A stretch of DNA of 64,000 nucleotides from the NCBI RefSeq assembly GCF_042675665.1, contig NZ_JBHTJI010000001.1:1984001-2048000 (forward strand), given 5' to 3'. Position 1 is the first letter of the stretch. Each line of letters opens with the position of its first letter. Under the pieces are notes generated by a model. It made no database searches, had not been told where the DNA came from, and worked only from the letters and a program-made list of their open reading frames with translations. This document shows positions 10,589-19,403 of the stretch, in pieces. This DNA is from Mariniflexile jejuense. Lineage in GTDB: Bacteria > Bacteroidota > Bacteroidia > Flavobacteriales > Flavobacteriaceae. A program made the translations under genes and the position numbers.

Positions 10589-13500
10589 ATGTCTTTTAAA
10601 CCAACTATTATGCTCAAAATATTGCAACTAACAGGTCTACTTTGCATACTTCTTTTCGGGGGAATTAAAATGAATCTTAATGCACAAACTGCTTCAGATT
10701 CTACAAAAGTAAAAACCCAAATTAAAGATGGGATTGAAATAGTAGGTCTGATTAAAAATGCTAAAACAGGTAAAGGAATTTCCGGTATTAATATTGCTAT
10801 AAAAGATTTTTCTGCAGCAATTACTAAAGAAGATGGTAGCTTTTCTATTAAAGCACCTCATCTTAACGCACTATTAATAATAAGTGGGCAAGATTATCAA
10901 ACTAAAGTTTTTCCATTAAATAATAGAACCAACGGTATTGAAATAGCTCTTTTTGAAGCTAGTTACTCTCCATTTTACCAAACTGCTAATTTACCAAGTA
11001 ATGAACAATTACAATACACCAACTCTAAAGCAGCGCAAGTAGTAGATTTTGAAGAGAAACAATGGGGAATTCCTATAAACGAATCCATTGGAGGCTTTTT
11101 ACAAGGTCGTATTACAGGACTTAATAGTGTTCGTAATTCAGGAGTTCCAGGCTCTGGTGCTTATTTAACATTAAGAGGTTTTAACTCGCTTTATGCTACC
11201 AACAAACCATTAATTATTTTGGATGGAATGATTTATGATGATGAAGATTATGGATCTGGTATAATACAAAACAATACTACATCACCACTATCTATGCTAG
11301 ATGTGAAAGATATTGAAGATATTACTGTATTAAAAGATGGTTCATCACTTTATGGTACAAAAGGAGCAAATGGGGTAATTATTATTACAACTACGCGTCC
11401 TGTTGATTTAAGCACTAAAATTGATTTCACAATGTATGGTGGTGTTAACGGAGATCCACGCCCAATACCTGTTATGAAATCAGGAAATTATAGAACATAC
11501 TTATCACAATTATTAGCAACCAGAGGTGATAGCCAACAACAAATAGCCAATAAACCATGGATGCTGGACAATACTGATAGTGGTTATTATTACCAATACC
11601 ATAATGAAACAAATTGGCAAGAAAAAGTTTTTAATGCTAGCGAAAACCAAAGCTACTTCTTAAAAATTAGAGGTGGTGATAATATTGCAAAATATGGGAT
11701 TTCTGTAGGATACCTTAATAGCGAAGGCATCACTGGAAATACTAATTTACAACGCTATAACACAAGATTAAATGCCGATTTACGTCTTACCGATAAACTT
11801 TCGGTTGATGCTAACCTATCATTTATTTATAATACAGAAAACCAACACGACCAAGGTTTAGCATATAAAACCAGCCCTATGTATTTGGCACTTACAAAGT
11901 CGCCTTTTGTTGCAGTAAATGCAATAAATGCAACTGGTGAAGTATCTCCAAACTTATCAGATGTAGATATTTTTAATGTAAGCAACCCTGTTGCAATTAT
12001 TCAAAACAGTATAGGAATCAATAAAAATTATAGATTCTTTGGAAACTTAAATTTTCAATATGACATCAATAAAACTCTAAAAGCAAACCTTTTGGTTGGT
12101 CTAAATTTCAACAAGGAACGCGAGAATTTTTTTATACCTAACTTTGGTGTAGCCGATATAACTTTACCAACAGCCATAGCTAATAACCGTAGTGGTAGTG
12201 AAGTGCAACAATATTACTCACTTTATACACATGGGTCTTTAAATTACGCTAAAAGCATTGATTACAAACACAATTTTAATGTAAGTTTAGGTATGCGAAC
12301 CCAATCAAACAAATCTGAAAGTGATTTGGGATTAGGTTTTAATTCTGCTACAGATGATTTCACAACTGTAGGCGCAGGAAGCAACCTTTTAAGAATTGTT
12401 GGCGGTGCTTTAGGTGAATGGAATTGGGTTAATAGCTATATAAACGCAGAATACAATTATTTAAATAAATATTTTATAACATTGAACACTTCTTACGACG
12501 GTTCAAGTCGTTTTGGTGATGAAGTTAAATTTTCAGCTTTGGGCTCAATATCTGGTGGATGGTTAATTTCTTCTGAAAATTTCATGAAAAACTCGAAAGC
12601 TTTTGACCTATTAAAACTTCGCGGTAGTTTTGGTGTAAGTGGTAATGATGATATAGGAAACTATACTGCACAACAACTATACGTTTCGCAAAACTTATTA
12701 GGTATTCAAGGTCTTGTAAGAGGTAATATTGGAAATCCAAAATTAAAATGGGAAAGTGTACAAAAATTAAATCTAGGTTTAGATTTCGCCTTATTTAACG
12801 AACGCTTAAATGGTACTTTCGATGTGTTTTCAAACAGAATTACAGATATGATAACCTACGAAACCCTAAACACAACAAGTGGCTTCGATTATATTGTATC
12901 GAATAGTGGTGCAATGAGAACGCAAGGTTTTGATTTGGGCTTAAATAGCAGATTGGTAAATACTTCAGATATTCAATTTGATTTAGGTGTAAACATATCA
13001 AAATACAAAAACGAAATATTAAGCATCCCAAACAATCGCATTATCACACAATTTGGTGGTGCTACTTATATAACTGATGAAGGACAAGACGCTAACCTAT
13101 TTTACGGCTATCAAGCAAATGGCGTATATAGTACCACAGCACAAGCTCTTACAGAAGGTTTATCTCGAAGAATGTCAAACGGAAGTTTAGTTCCTTTTTC
13201 TGGGGGTGATGTTATTTTTCAAGACTTAAACGGTGATAAAGTTATTGATGAAAGTGATCGTAAAGTTATAGGAAATCCAAATCCAGACTTAACAGGAAGC
13301 ATTAGCACAAACTTTACATACAAACGATTAAGTATTTCCGGATTATTCAACTTTTCTATAGGAAATGATATATATAACGGTGTTCGTCAAAACCTTGAAA
13401 AAATGAGCGGATATGAAAACCAAAGTATCGCTGTAAATAACCGTTGGATAGCTGAAGGACAACAAACTTCTATACCAAAAGCAACGTGGGGTGATCCTTT

Positions 13501-13771
13501 AGGAAATGCTTCTTTTTCTAGCCGATGGATAGAAGATGGCTCTTACCTAAGGCTTAAAACTCTTGTTATTTCCTATGATATCGATATCGATTCGAACTAC
13601 CTCAAATACATGAAAGTTTACGTTTCTGGTAATAATCTATTCACCATTACAGACTACTTAGGTTTTGACCCAGAGTTTAGCGCATCTTCATCAATTTTTG
13701 GACAAGGTGTAGATTTAGGCTTAATGCCACAATTCATGACCGTTCAATTAGGACTACGTTTAGGATTATAA
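10589..13771 (+). CDS. SusC-like TonB-dependent outer membrane transporter (pair 2)
   Basis: A 1060-residue SusC homologue. A signal peptide (ending MNLNAQ) is followed by a CarboxypepD_reg-like domain (IEIVGLIKNAKTGKGISGIN), a plug (GRITGLNSVRNSGVPGSGAY, PLIILDGMIYDD, DITVLKDGSSLYGTKGANG) and the barrel, ending in GLRLGL. The plug is less canonical than in the other three SusC proteins of the window and lacks VGYG. The ATG at 10589 abuts the previous stop; an in-frame ATG at 10610 gives a shorter signal peptide and is equally possible. It pairs with SusD at 13797 and probably takes a different oligosaccharide from pair 1. Confidence 0.93.
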   Translation: MSFKPTIMLKILQLTGLLCILLFGGIKMNLNAQTASDSTKVKTQIKDGIEIVGLIKNAKTGKGISGINIAIKDFSAAITKEDGSFSIKAPHLNALLIISGQDYQTKVFPLNNRTNGIEIALFEASYSPFYQTANLPSNEQLQYTNSKAAQVVDFEEKQWGIPINESIGGFLQGRITGLNSVRNSGVPGSGAYLTLRGFNSLYATNKPLIILDGMIYDDEDYGSGIIQNNTTSPLSMLDVKDIEDITVLKDGSSLYGTKGANGVIIITTTRPVDLSTKIDFTMYGGVNGDPRPIPVMKSGNYRTYLSQLLATRGDSQQQIANKPWMLDNTDSGYYYQYHNETNWQEKVFNASENQSYFLKIRGGDNIAKYGISVGYLNSEGITGNTNLQRYNTRLNADLRLTDKLSVDANLSFIYNTENQHDQGLAYKTSPMYLALTKSPFVAVNAINATGEVSPNLSDVDIFNVSNPVAIIQNSIGINKNYRFFGNLNFQYDINKTLKANLLVGLNFNKERENFFIPNFGVADITLPTAIANNRSGSEVQQYYSLYTHGSLNYAKSIDYKHNFNVSLGMRTQSNKSESDLGLGFNSATDDFTTVGAGSNLLRIVGGALGEWNWVNSYINAEYNYLNKYFITLNTSYDGSSRFGDEVKFSALGSISGGWLISSENFMKNSKAFDLLKLRGSFGVSGNDDIGNYTAQQLYVSQNLLGIQGLVRGNIGNPKLKWESVQKLNLGLDFALFNERLNGTFDVFSNRITDMITYETLNTTSGFDYIVSNSGAMRTQGFDLGLNSRLVNTSDIQFDLGVNISKYKNEILSIPNNRIITQFGGATYITDEGQDANLFYGYQANGVYSTTAQALTEGLSRRMSNGSLVPFSGGDVIFQDLNGDKVIDESDRKVIGNPNPDLTGSISTNFTYKRLSISGLFNFSIGNDIYNGVRQNLEKMSGYENQSIAVNNRWIAEGQQTSIPKATWGDPLGNASFSSRWIEDGSYLRLKTLVISYDIDIDSNYLKYMKVYVSGNNLFTITDYLGFDPEFSASSSIFGQGVDLGLMPQFMTVQLGLRLGL

Positions 13772-13796
13772 TGATTAAAATTTTAGAGTTATAAAA

Positions 13797-15557
13797 ATGA
13801 AAAAAATAATCGAAAATATTAAAAGACATTTTATATTAGGAGGCTTAGCTATTCTTTTAAGTTTAACTGCATGTCAAGACTATGTAGATGTTGATCCACA
13901 AGACAAATTAAACAGCAATCAAGTTTATCGTGATGTTTTTGATGCCGATGCAGCTATTGTTGGTATATATGGCAAATTAATGGGGTTGGCAGAAAAGTAT
14001 GTTGTTCTAAACGAATTAAGAGCAGATTTAATTAGCCCTACATACAATGCTGGTTTAACACTTCAAGAGTTGAACGAACACTCGGTAAGTGTGAATAACC
14101 CTTATGCAAACCCAAAAGATTTTTACGAATTAATAAATAACTGCAATGACGTTCTTAAAAACTTCAAGGCAATGCGTGCAGATAATAGATTAGATGCCGA
14201 TGAATTTAACGAACGTTACTCTGATATAGGTACTTTAAGAAGCTGGTTATATTTACAATTAGGTATGCATTATGGTAGTGTACCTTACATTACCGAACCA
14301 GTTGAAAATATTAATGACATTAAAAATCCAAACTATTATAACAAAATATCATTTCAACAATTACTTGATGAACTTATTCAATTTACTGAATCACTTCCGT
14401 ATACAGATTTATATAATGTAAATAGCTCTCTTGTTATAAATGTTGATGGTTATAACACAGCTAAATTCTTTATAAATAAAGAATGTTTGTTAGGAGATTT
14501 ACAACTTTGGAAAGGTAATTACTTAAAAGCTGCAAGCCATTACAAACTAGTAATGGAAACAGGAACAGGTAGTGGCAATGATTCTGAACGATATGACGTA
14601 TATCGTGTTAAAGAAGCTGATATAGCAACCAACAATGACTTAGCAGTAGGTTACTTAAGATATAGAGAACAAGATGCTCTTTCATTAGTTAATAATAATA
14701 CACAAGGGTGGCGCTCTATGTTTGCAAGACAAAAAGATGTATTATGGAATACAGAATGGATCTGGTCGTTACCTTTTGATAGTAATTTTGCGCCTAAAAA
14801 TCCATTTATCGATCTTTTTTCAAACCAAGGAGGCAGCTACTTATTAAAACCATCTCAAAGTGCAATGGATTTATGGAAAACTCAAAAACAACGTAATGGT
14901 TTTCCTTATGATGCTCGTGGTCAAAAATTCTCTTATAGCTTGATTAATGGCGAAGAAGTTATTATGAAATACCTTTACCATTACCTAGATGCTACAAACC
15001 AAACTCCTATTGATGTTTTCCAAACAGATGGCGATTGGCATTTGTATCGTGCAGGTTTATTACATTTACGCTATGCAGAAGCCGCTAACAGAGATAATCA
15101 ACATAAAATTGCAGATGCTATTTTAAACTTCGGAATACGAAGTGCTTATACCGTTGCAGGAGAAACTGATAAAACAAACATAGAGCAAACAAAACAACCA
15201 TTTCCATATGATTTTGTTGCACGTATGGGTGATTTCCCACGTTATAGAGATGATTGGCATCGTAACGGCGGTATAAGAGGTCGTGCTTATGTAGAAAGAG
15301 CCGCGGTAGTTGGCGATAGTTTAATGTCTATTGAAGACAACTTAATTAAAGAAGCTGCATTAGAACTAGCCTTTGAAGGAAATAGATGGGGCGATTTAGT
15401 TCGAATAGCGCTACGCCGTAATGACCCTGCTTTTTTAGCAGATAGAATTTATCAAAAACTTTTAAAAGAAGGTAACCCAAAAGCTAGTGAAGTTCGTAGT
15501 AAACTAATGACACCTTCAAACTGGTATTTACCATTTGTTTGGAAAGACGAAGAATAA
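13797..15557 (+). CDS. SusD/RagB family glycan-binding lipoprotein (pair 2)
   Basis: A 586-residue SusD homologue, longer than pair 1's. Lipobox SLTACQDYVDVDPQ, then VYRDVFDADAAIVGIYGKLM, the TPR-like helix DIGTLRSWLYLQLGMHYG, and the C-terminal KEAALELAFEGNRWGDLVRIALRR region typical of RagB/SusD. It is the last gene of the operon that starts at 371; a hairpin that may end transcription follows at 15580-15645. It should act as the binding lid of the SusC at 10589. Confidence 0.93.
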   Translation: MKKIIENIKRHFILGGLAILLSLTACQDYVDVDPQDKLNSNQVYRDVFDADAAIVGIYGKLMGLAEKYVVLNELRADLISPTYNAGLTLQELNEHSVSVNNPYANPKDFYELINNCNDVLKNFKAMRADNRLDADEFNERYSDIGTLRSWLYLQLGMHYGSVPYITEPVENINDIKNPNYYNKISFQQLLDELIQFTESLPYTDLYNVNSSLVINVDGYNTAKFFINKECLLGDLQLWKGNYLKAASHYKLVMETGTGSGNDSERYDVYRVKEADIATNNDLAVGYLRYREQDALSLVNNNTQGWRSMFARQKDVLWNTEWIWSLPFDSNFAPKNPFIDLFSNQGGSYLLKPSQSAMDLWKTQKQRNGFPYDARGQKFSYSLINGEEVIMKYLYHYLDATNQTPIDVFQTDGDWHLYRAGLLHLRYAEAANRDNQHKIADAILNFGIRSAYTVAGETDKTNIEQTKQPFPYDFVARMGDFPRYRDDWHRNGGIRGRAYVERAAVVGDSLMSIEDNLIKEAALELAFEGNRWGDLVRIALRRNDPAFLADRIYQKLLKEGNPKASEVRSKLMTPSNWYLPFVWKDEE

Positions 15558-15579
15558 AATATTAAACAACTAATTAGAT

Positions 15580-15645
15580 AATAGGTTTTTAAAATATAAA
15601 ATTTTAGACATCAAGTCAATAATTTTATTTTCTAAAAACCTTATT
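15580..15645 (+). terminator. Possible terminator hairpin after pair 2
   Basis: AATAGGTTTTTA (15580-15591) pairs with TAAAAACCTTATT (15633-15645) with a one-base bulge, and the intervening sequence can extend the stem through AAAATTTT-type pairing. The T-run after it is weak. The remainder of 15646-15746 holds no recognised motif; I see no direct-repeat module and no convincing -7 box for the PL9 gene that follows. Confidence 0.4.
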
Positions 15646-15746
15646 GCTTTTGATACTCTAATTATATATAAACTAAATTAAACACGGTTCCTCGTTTATA
15701 CTTCTGCTTTAAACTGCAATTAATTAATTTTATTAAAAACTAAACT

Positions 15747-17363
15747 ATGCTAAATAAATACCTAACTTTTATAATATCTCTATTTGCAATAACTTCAGTT
15801 TTTTCTGCAGATTTTTATGTAGCTCCAAATGGAAATGATACAAACAGTGGTGCCATATCAAGCCCTTTAGAATCTATTAAAAGAGCGCAACAACTTGCTA
15901 GTAATGGAGACACTGTATATATAAGAGGTGGTTTGTACACCATGAGAGAAAATCAAATAGCTCAATACAATAGCATATGGGCATACGTAACAAAATTAGA
16001 TAAAAGTGGTATTTCTTATTTAGCATACCAAAATGAAAAACCTGTTTTCGACTATCAAAATATAAAACCTGTAAATTATCGTATTACTGCATTCTATATT
16101 AATGGTAATAATATACACATTAAAGGCATAGAAATTATTGGTGTACAAGTAACCATTACTACACATACACAATCAGAATGTTTTGAAATACAAGGAAGCA
16201 ATAATACACTAGAAAACATTGTTATGCACCATAATATGGCAATAGGAGTATATATTTTACGTGGTTCTAACAACCTAATCTTAAATTGTGATGCTTATGA
16301 AAACTGGGATTCAGTTTCAGAAGGTGGTGTTGGAGGAAATGTAGATGGGTTTGGTTGCCATGTAAGAAATGGCGATGTAGGGAATATATTTAGAGGTTGT
16401 CGTGCTTGGTTTAATAGTGATGATGGTTTTGATTTGATTAATTCAGGAGAACCAGTTTTAATCGATCATTGTTGGGCATTTTACAATGGGTATTCAACCG
16501 GTTTTGTTTCTCGTGGTGATGGTACTGGCTTTAAAGCTGGTGGTTATGGCAAAGGTGGTACCGCTTATACTGATGTAGTAAATAGATATGCTCCTATACC
16601 TATGAATACTATTCAGTTTTGTGTAGCAGTTAAAAATAGACTTCGAGGGTTTTATGCAAACCATCATTTAAATGGTAATAAGTGGTTTAACAATACTGCT
16701 TTTCAAAACCCAGTTAACTACACAATGCTTAATTGTAAAGCTTTAAATCCAACCGATTTTGCTACAGATGTTCCTGGTTGGGGACATATAATGGCAAATA
16801 ACCTTGGTGCAGGAGCAACTTCACAAGAGTTAGCAGATATTGACAAACCTGAATGCTCCTTAAACAACAACTATTTTGATTTACCTGTTACCATTAATGC
16901 AAGTGATTTTATAAGTTTTGATCACACCTTATTGATGAGTCCAAGAAAAGCTGATGGTAGTCTTCCTGATACAGACTTTTTCAGATTAGCACCTGGAAGC
17001 GATTTAATTGATGCTGGCTATGATATTGGGTTTGCTTACTATGGTTCTGCGCCAGATTTAGGTTATTTAGAGTCATCGTCATTAAGTATTAAAAATCATA
17101 ATACTTTGTTTAATGTTATTAATTATCCCAATCCATTCTCAACTAAAACTAATATTGTTTTTAATTTAACACAAGCTTCAAAAATAAAAGTTTCAGTATA
17201 TAATTTAATGGGAGTTAAAGTACTTGAGCTTCCTGAGGAAACTTGTTATACAGGAAAAAATAATATAACTCTTAATAGAAATAAGTTGTCAACTGGTAAT
17301 TATTTGGTGGTTTTAGAAAGCTCTAACAACCAAAAAACCAGTAAATTAATGACTGTAAAATAA
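15747..17363 (+). CDS. Secreted PL9-family pectate/rhamnogalacturonan lyase with T9SS tail
   Basis: A 538-residue right-handed beta-helix enzyme that cleaves galacturonate-containing backbones by beta-elimination. The N-terminus after the signal peptide (DFYVAPNGNDTNSG, SPLESIKRAQQLASNGDTVY) is typical of PL9. The catalytic arrangement matches the known PL9 pattern: calcium-site Asp200, Asp225, Asp226, Asp229 and a candidate base Lys263 in GFKAGG; the spacing agrees with the D209/D233/D234/D237/K273 set I recall for Dickeya Pel9A. Residues about 465-538 form a type IX sorting domain (NYPNPFS, GNYLVVLES, final KLMTVK), so the enzyme should be released or surface attached. Whether it prefers homogalacturonan or rhamnogalacturonan I cannot be read from the sequence. 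Confidence 0.88.
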   Translation: MLNKYLTFIISLFAITSVFSADFYVAPNGNDTNSGAISSPLESIKRAQQLASNGDTVYIRGGLYTMRENQIAQYNSIWAYVTKLDKSGISYLAYQNEKPVFDYQNIKPVNYRITAFYINGNNIHIKGIEIIGVQVTITTHTQSECFEIQGSNNTLENIVMHHNMAIGVYILRGSNNLILNCDAYENWDSVSEGGVGGNVDGFGCHVRNGDVGNIFRGCRAWFNSDDGFDLINSGEPVLIDHCWAFYNGYSTGFVSRGDGTGFKAGGYGKGGTAYTDVVNRYAPIPMNTIQFCVAVKNRLRGFYANHHLNGNKWFNNTAFQNPVNYTMLNCKALNPTDFATDVPGWGHIMANNLGAGATSQELADIDKPECSLNNNYFDLPVTINASDFISFDHTLLMSPRKADGSLPDTDFFRLAPGSDLIDAGYDIGFAYYGSAPDLGYLESSSLSIKNHNTLFNVINYPNPFSTKTNIVFNLTQASKIKVSVYNLMGVKVLELPEETCYTGKNNITLNRNKLSTGNYLVVLESSNNQKTSKLMTVK

Positions 17364-17378
17364 TGCAAACACGTGTTT

Positions 17379-17414
17379 AAAATGGGTATTAAATGCACTT
17401 AATTTACCCATTTT
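17379..17414 (+). terminator. Rho-independent terminator after the first PL9 gene
   Basis: AAAATGGGTA (17379-17388) and TACCCATTTT (17405-17414) form a 10-bp stem with a 16-nt loop followed by a T. It separates the two PL9 genes and implies that the second has its own promoter. Confidence 0.7.
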
Positions 17415-17435
17415 TCAAATGCAAATCAAAGTCAG

Positions 17436-17449
17436 GTTAATCGATTACA
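17436..17449. promoter_or_regulatory. LacI-type operator upstream of second PL9 gene
   Basis: GTTAATCGATTACA matches the palindrome TGTAATCGATTACA at 12 of 14 positions and keeps the central ATCGAT. It lies about 40 bp upstream of the predicted -7 box of the second PL9 gene, unlike the two best sites, which sit just downstream of a -7 box. Confidence 0.6.
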
Positions 17450-17463
17450 AAAAAAACATGCTA

Positions 17464-17498
17464 TTTGAAGTTATAACAAATTAAAGTATATATCTTTG
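17464..17498 (+). promoter_or_regulatory. Predicted promoter of the second PL9 gene
   Basis: TATCTTTG at 17491-17498 fits the Bacteroidota -7 consensus TAnnTTTG, with TTTG at 17464-17467 as a candidate -33 element at 23-bp spacing, slightly long. The start codon at 17522 gives a leader of about 17 nt. Confidence 0.55.
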
Positions 17499-17521
17499 TA
17501 AAAAAGATTAAAAAATTTGTT

Positions 17522-18988
17522 ATGAAAAAAAAGCTACTTATCTACACAGTTCTTCTTAAGTGTATATTTAGTTACAGTCAAACTACTGTAAATTCACCAC
17601 AAGAACTTACCAGTGCGCTTTCAACTATCACTGCTGGAGGCACTATTTACATAAGTGATGCAACCAGTAGCACTTACACCTTTACTACAAGAATTAGTAT
17701 TACCAAAAATGGAACTTCTGGAAATATAATATCCTTATTACCGCATCCTAATAACACTTCTAGAATACTATTGAATTTTTCTTCAATGGCAGAAAACTCA
17801 ACCAATAGAGCTATTACGCTATCTGGTTCTTATTGGCACATTAAAGGTATTGACATTTTTGGTGCGGGAGACAACGGTATGTTTATTAGCGGAAGCAATA
17901 ATCTAATAGAATTTTGCACATTTAGCGAATGTAAAGACTCTGGCTTACAAATAGGAAGTGGCGCAAGTAATAATACAATTTTAAATTGTGATTCTTACAA
18001 TAATGCCGATTCTTTAGTTGAAAATGCCGATGGTTTTGCTTGTAAATTAGATGCAGGAACTGGAAATAAATTTATTGGTTGTCGTGCATGGCAAAATCTG
18101 GATGATGGTTGGGATGGTTATTTAAGACCAGCTAATAATATTACAACTACTTATGAGAATTGTTGGGCATTTAGAAACGGATATTTAAAAAATGGTACCA
18201 TAGGTGGTGGCGATGGTAACGGTTTTAAAACTGGTGGTAGTGATGACAAACTACTAAAGCACAACGCTATTTACAAAAACTGTATTGCAGCTGGAAATGT
18301 TTTTGATGGTTTTGATCATAATAGCAACCGTGGCGATGTAACACTTTATAATTGTTCTGCTTACAGTAACGGAAGAAACATTAACTTTAGCAGTACCAAC
18401 ATAGCTAATTCACTTACCATTAAAAACACCATTTCTATCTCAGGAGTTTCTGGCGGCGATAGTTATTCTGCAACAACTACAAACATAACCAACAATAGTT
18501 GGCAAAATGGTCTTGTAGCTAATGCTTCAGATTTTGTTAGTTTAGATATAACTCTATTAAGTGCTCCAAGAAAAGCAGATGGTAGTTTACCAGATATAGA
18601 TTTTATGAAACTTGTTCCTGGAAGTGATTTAATTGATAAAGGTGTTGATGTTGGTTTAGCATTTAATGGTACTGCTCCAGATTTGGGTTATTTAGAAACA
18701 GGAACATTAGGTTTGAAAAACTTTAATATTGTTGAAAATTTTTATAATTATCCTAACCCGTTTTCTGAAAAAACCACATTAGTTTTTCAAACAAATCAAG
18801 TTTCAAAATTACACCTTTCATTATACAATATTATGGGGGTAAAAATAATTGATATTGCTGAAAAAACGTATCCTGTTGGAAAAAACACAATTACAATAAA
18901 TAGAAACAACTTAGCATCTGGCAATTATCTTTTAGTAATTAAAGGGTCTGACAATCAAAAAAGTAGTAAAATAATTACTGTTAAGTAA
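17522..18988 (+). CDS. Secreted PL9-family pectate/rhamnogalacturonan lyase with T9SS tail (second copy)
   Basis: A 488-residue paralogue of the gene at 15747, with a signal peptide ending near FSYSQ. The beta-helix carries the same putative active site: Asp170, Asp194, Asp195, Asp198 and Lys236 in NGFKTGG, with spacings matching PL9. Its N-terminal part is different (SPQELTSALSTITAGGTIYI, resembling chondroitinase-B/PL6-like starts), so the PL6 family was considered, but the DDGWD and GFK motifs favour PL9. A type IX sorting domain occupies about residues 412-488 (NYPNPFSEKTT, GNYLLVIKGS). Being outside an operon, with its own promoter and operator, it may be a differently controlled first-attack lyase. 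Confidence 0.85.
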   Translation: MKKKLLIYTVLLKCIFSYSQTTVNSPQELTSALSTITAGGTIYISDATSSTYTFTTRISITKNGTSGNIISLLPHPNNTSRILLNFSSMAENSTNRAITLSGSYWHIKGIDIFGAGDNGMFISGSNNLIEFCTFSECKDSGLQIGSGASNNTILNCDSYNNADSLVENADGFACKLDAGTGNKFIGCRAWQNLDDGWDGYLRPANNITTTYENCWAFRNGYLKNGTIGGGDGNGFKTGGSDDKLLKHNAIYKNCIAAGNVFDGFDHNSNRGDVTLYNCSAYSNGRNINFSSTNIANSLTIKNTISISGVSGGDSYSATTTNITNNSWQNGLVANASDFVSLDITLLSAPRKADGSLPDIDFMKLVPGSDLIDKGVDVGLAFNGTAPDLGYLETGTLGLKNFNIVENFYNYPNPFSEKTTLVFQTNQVSKLHLSLYNIMGVKIIDIAEKTYPVGKNTITINRNNLASGNYLLVIKGSDNQKSSKIITVK

Positions 18989-19005
18989 TATTTCTTTTAA
19001 AACTT

Positions 19006-19061
19006 ACCTATAGCAATACTAATCTAAATGAAACACTTGTTTTAGTGGTATTGCTATAGGT
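19006..19061. repeat. 14-bp perfect inverted repeat over the 3' end of rhaM
   Basis: ACCTATAGCAATAC (19006-19019) and GTATTGCTATAGGT (19048-19061) are exact inverse complements with a 28-nt loop. One arm is inside the rhaM coding region (its PIAIP codons), the other just past its stop. It sits between the convergent PL9 and rhaM genes and may end both transcripts or stabilise mRNA ends; no long T-run follows on either strand. Confidence 0.6.
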
Positions 19062-19333
19062 GAATTATCTTGATTAGTTTCCATAATATCTGCCATATAC
19101 GCCCACCATTTTTTTACTATTGGATGATTAGGTAAATAAGATTCATCAAAATCTTTTGAAATTTTTTGAACTGCAAAAAGTATTAACGTTTCTTCATCTA
19201 AAAATATACTATAATCTTGTATTCCTGTTTCTGAAAGTAGATTTGATAATTCTGGCCAAATTTCATCATGACGCTTTTTATATTCAGCTTCGAAACCTGG
19301 TTTTAGTTTCATTTTAAAAGCATTTATTTTCAT
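19019..19333 (-). CDS. rhaM: L-rhamnose mutarotase
   Basis: A 104-residue cytosolic protein that interconverts alpha and beta anomers of L-rhamnose. Length and motifs fit the family: KKRHDEIWPEL near residues 20-30 with the catalytic His, SIFLDEETLILFAVQ in the sheet, and KKWWAYMADIM near residues 74-84. It ends the operon of sulfatase, GH43 and PL22. Its presence shows that free rhamnose is an expected product of this locus, matching the GH106 at 31017. The isomerase, kinase and aldolase of rhamnose catabolism are not in this window. Confidence 0.93.
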   Translation of the reverse strand: MKINAFKMKLKPGFEAEYKKRHDEIWPELSNLLSETGIQDYSIFLDEETLILFAVQKISKDFDESYLPNHPIVKKWWAYMADIMETNQDNSPIAIPLKQVFHLD

Positions 19334-19403
19334 CTTTAAATAGTATTAGTAAAAACCGAAAAGTATTATTTGGTTTTAATTATTATGAAATGGTAACTAT
19401 AAT

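Noticed and set aside
17367..17378. Palindrome AAACACGTGTTT after the first PL9 gene
   Set aside because: A 12-bp palindrome, but single copy, next to a terminator and without promoter elements; no regulator can be suggested.
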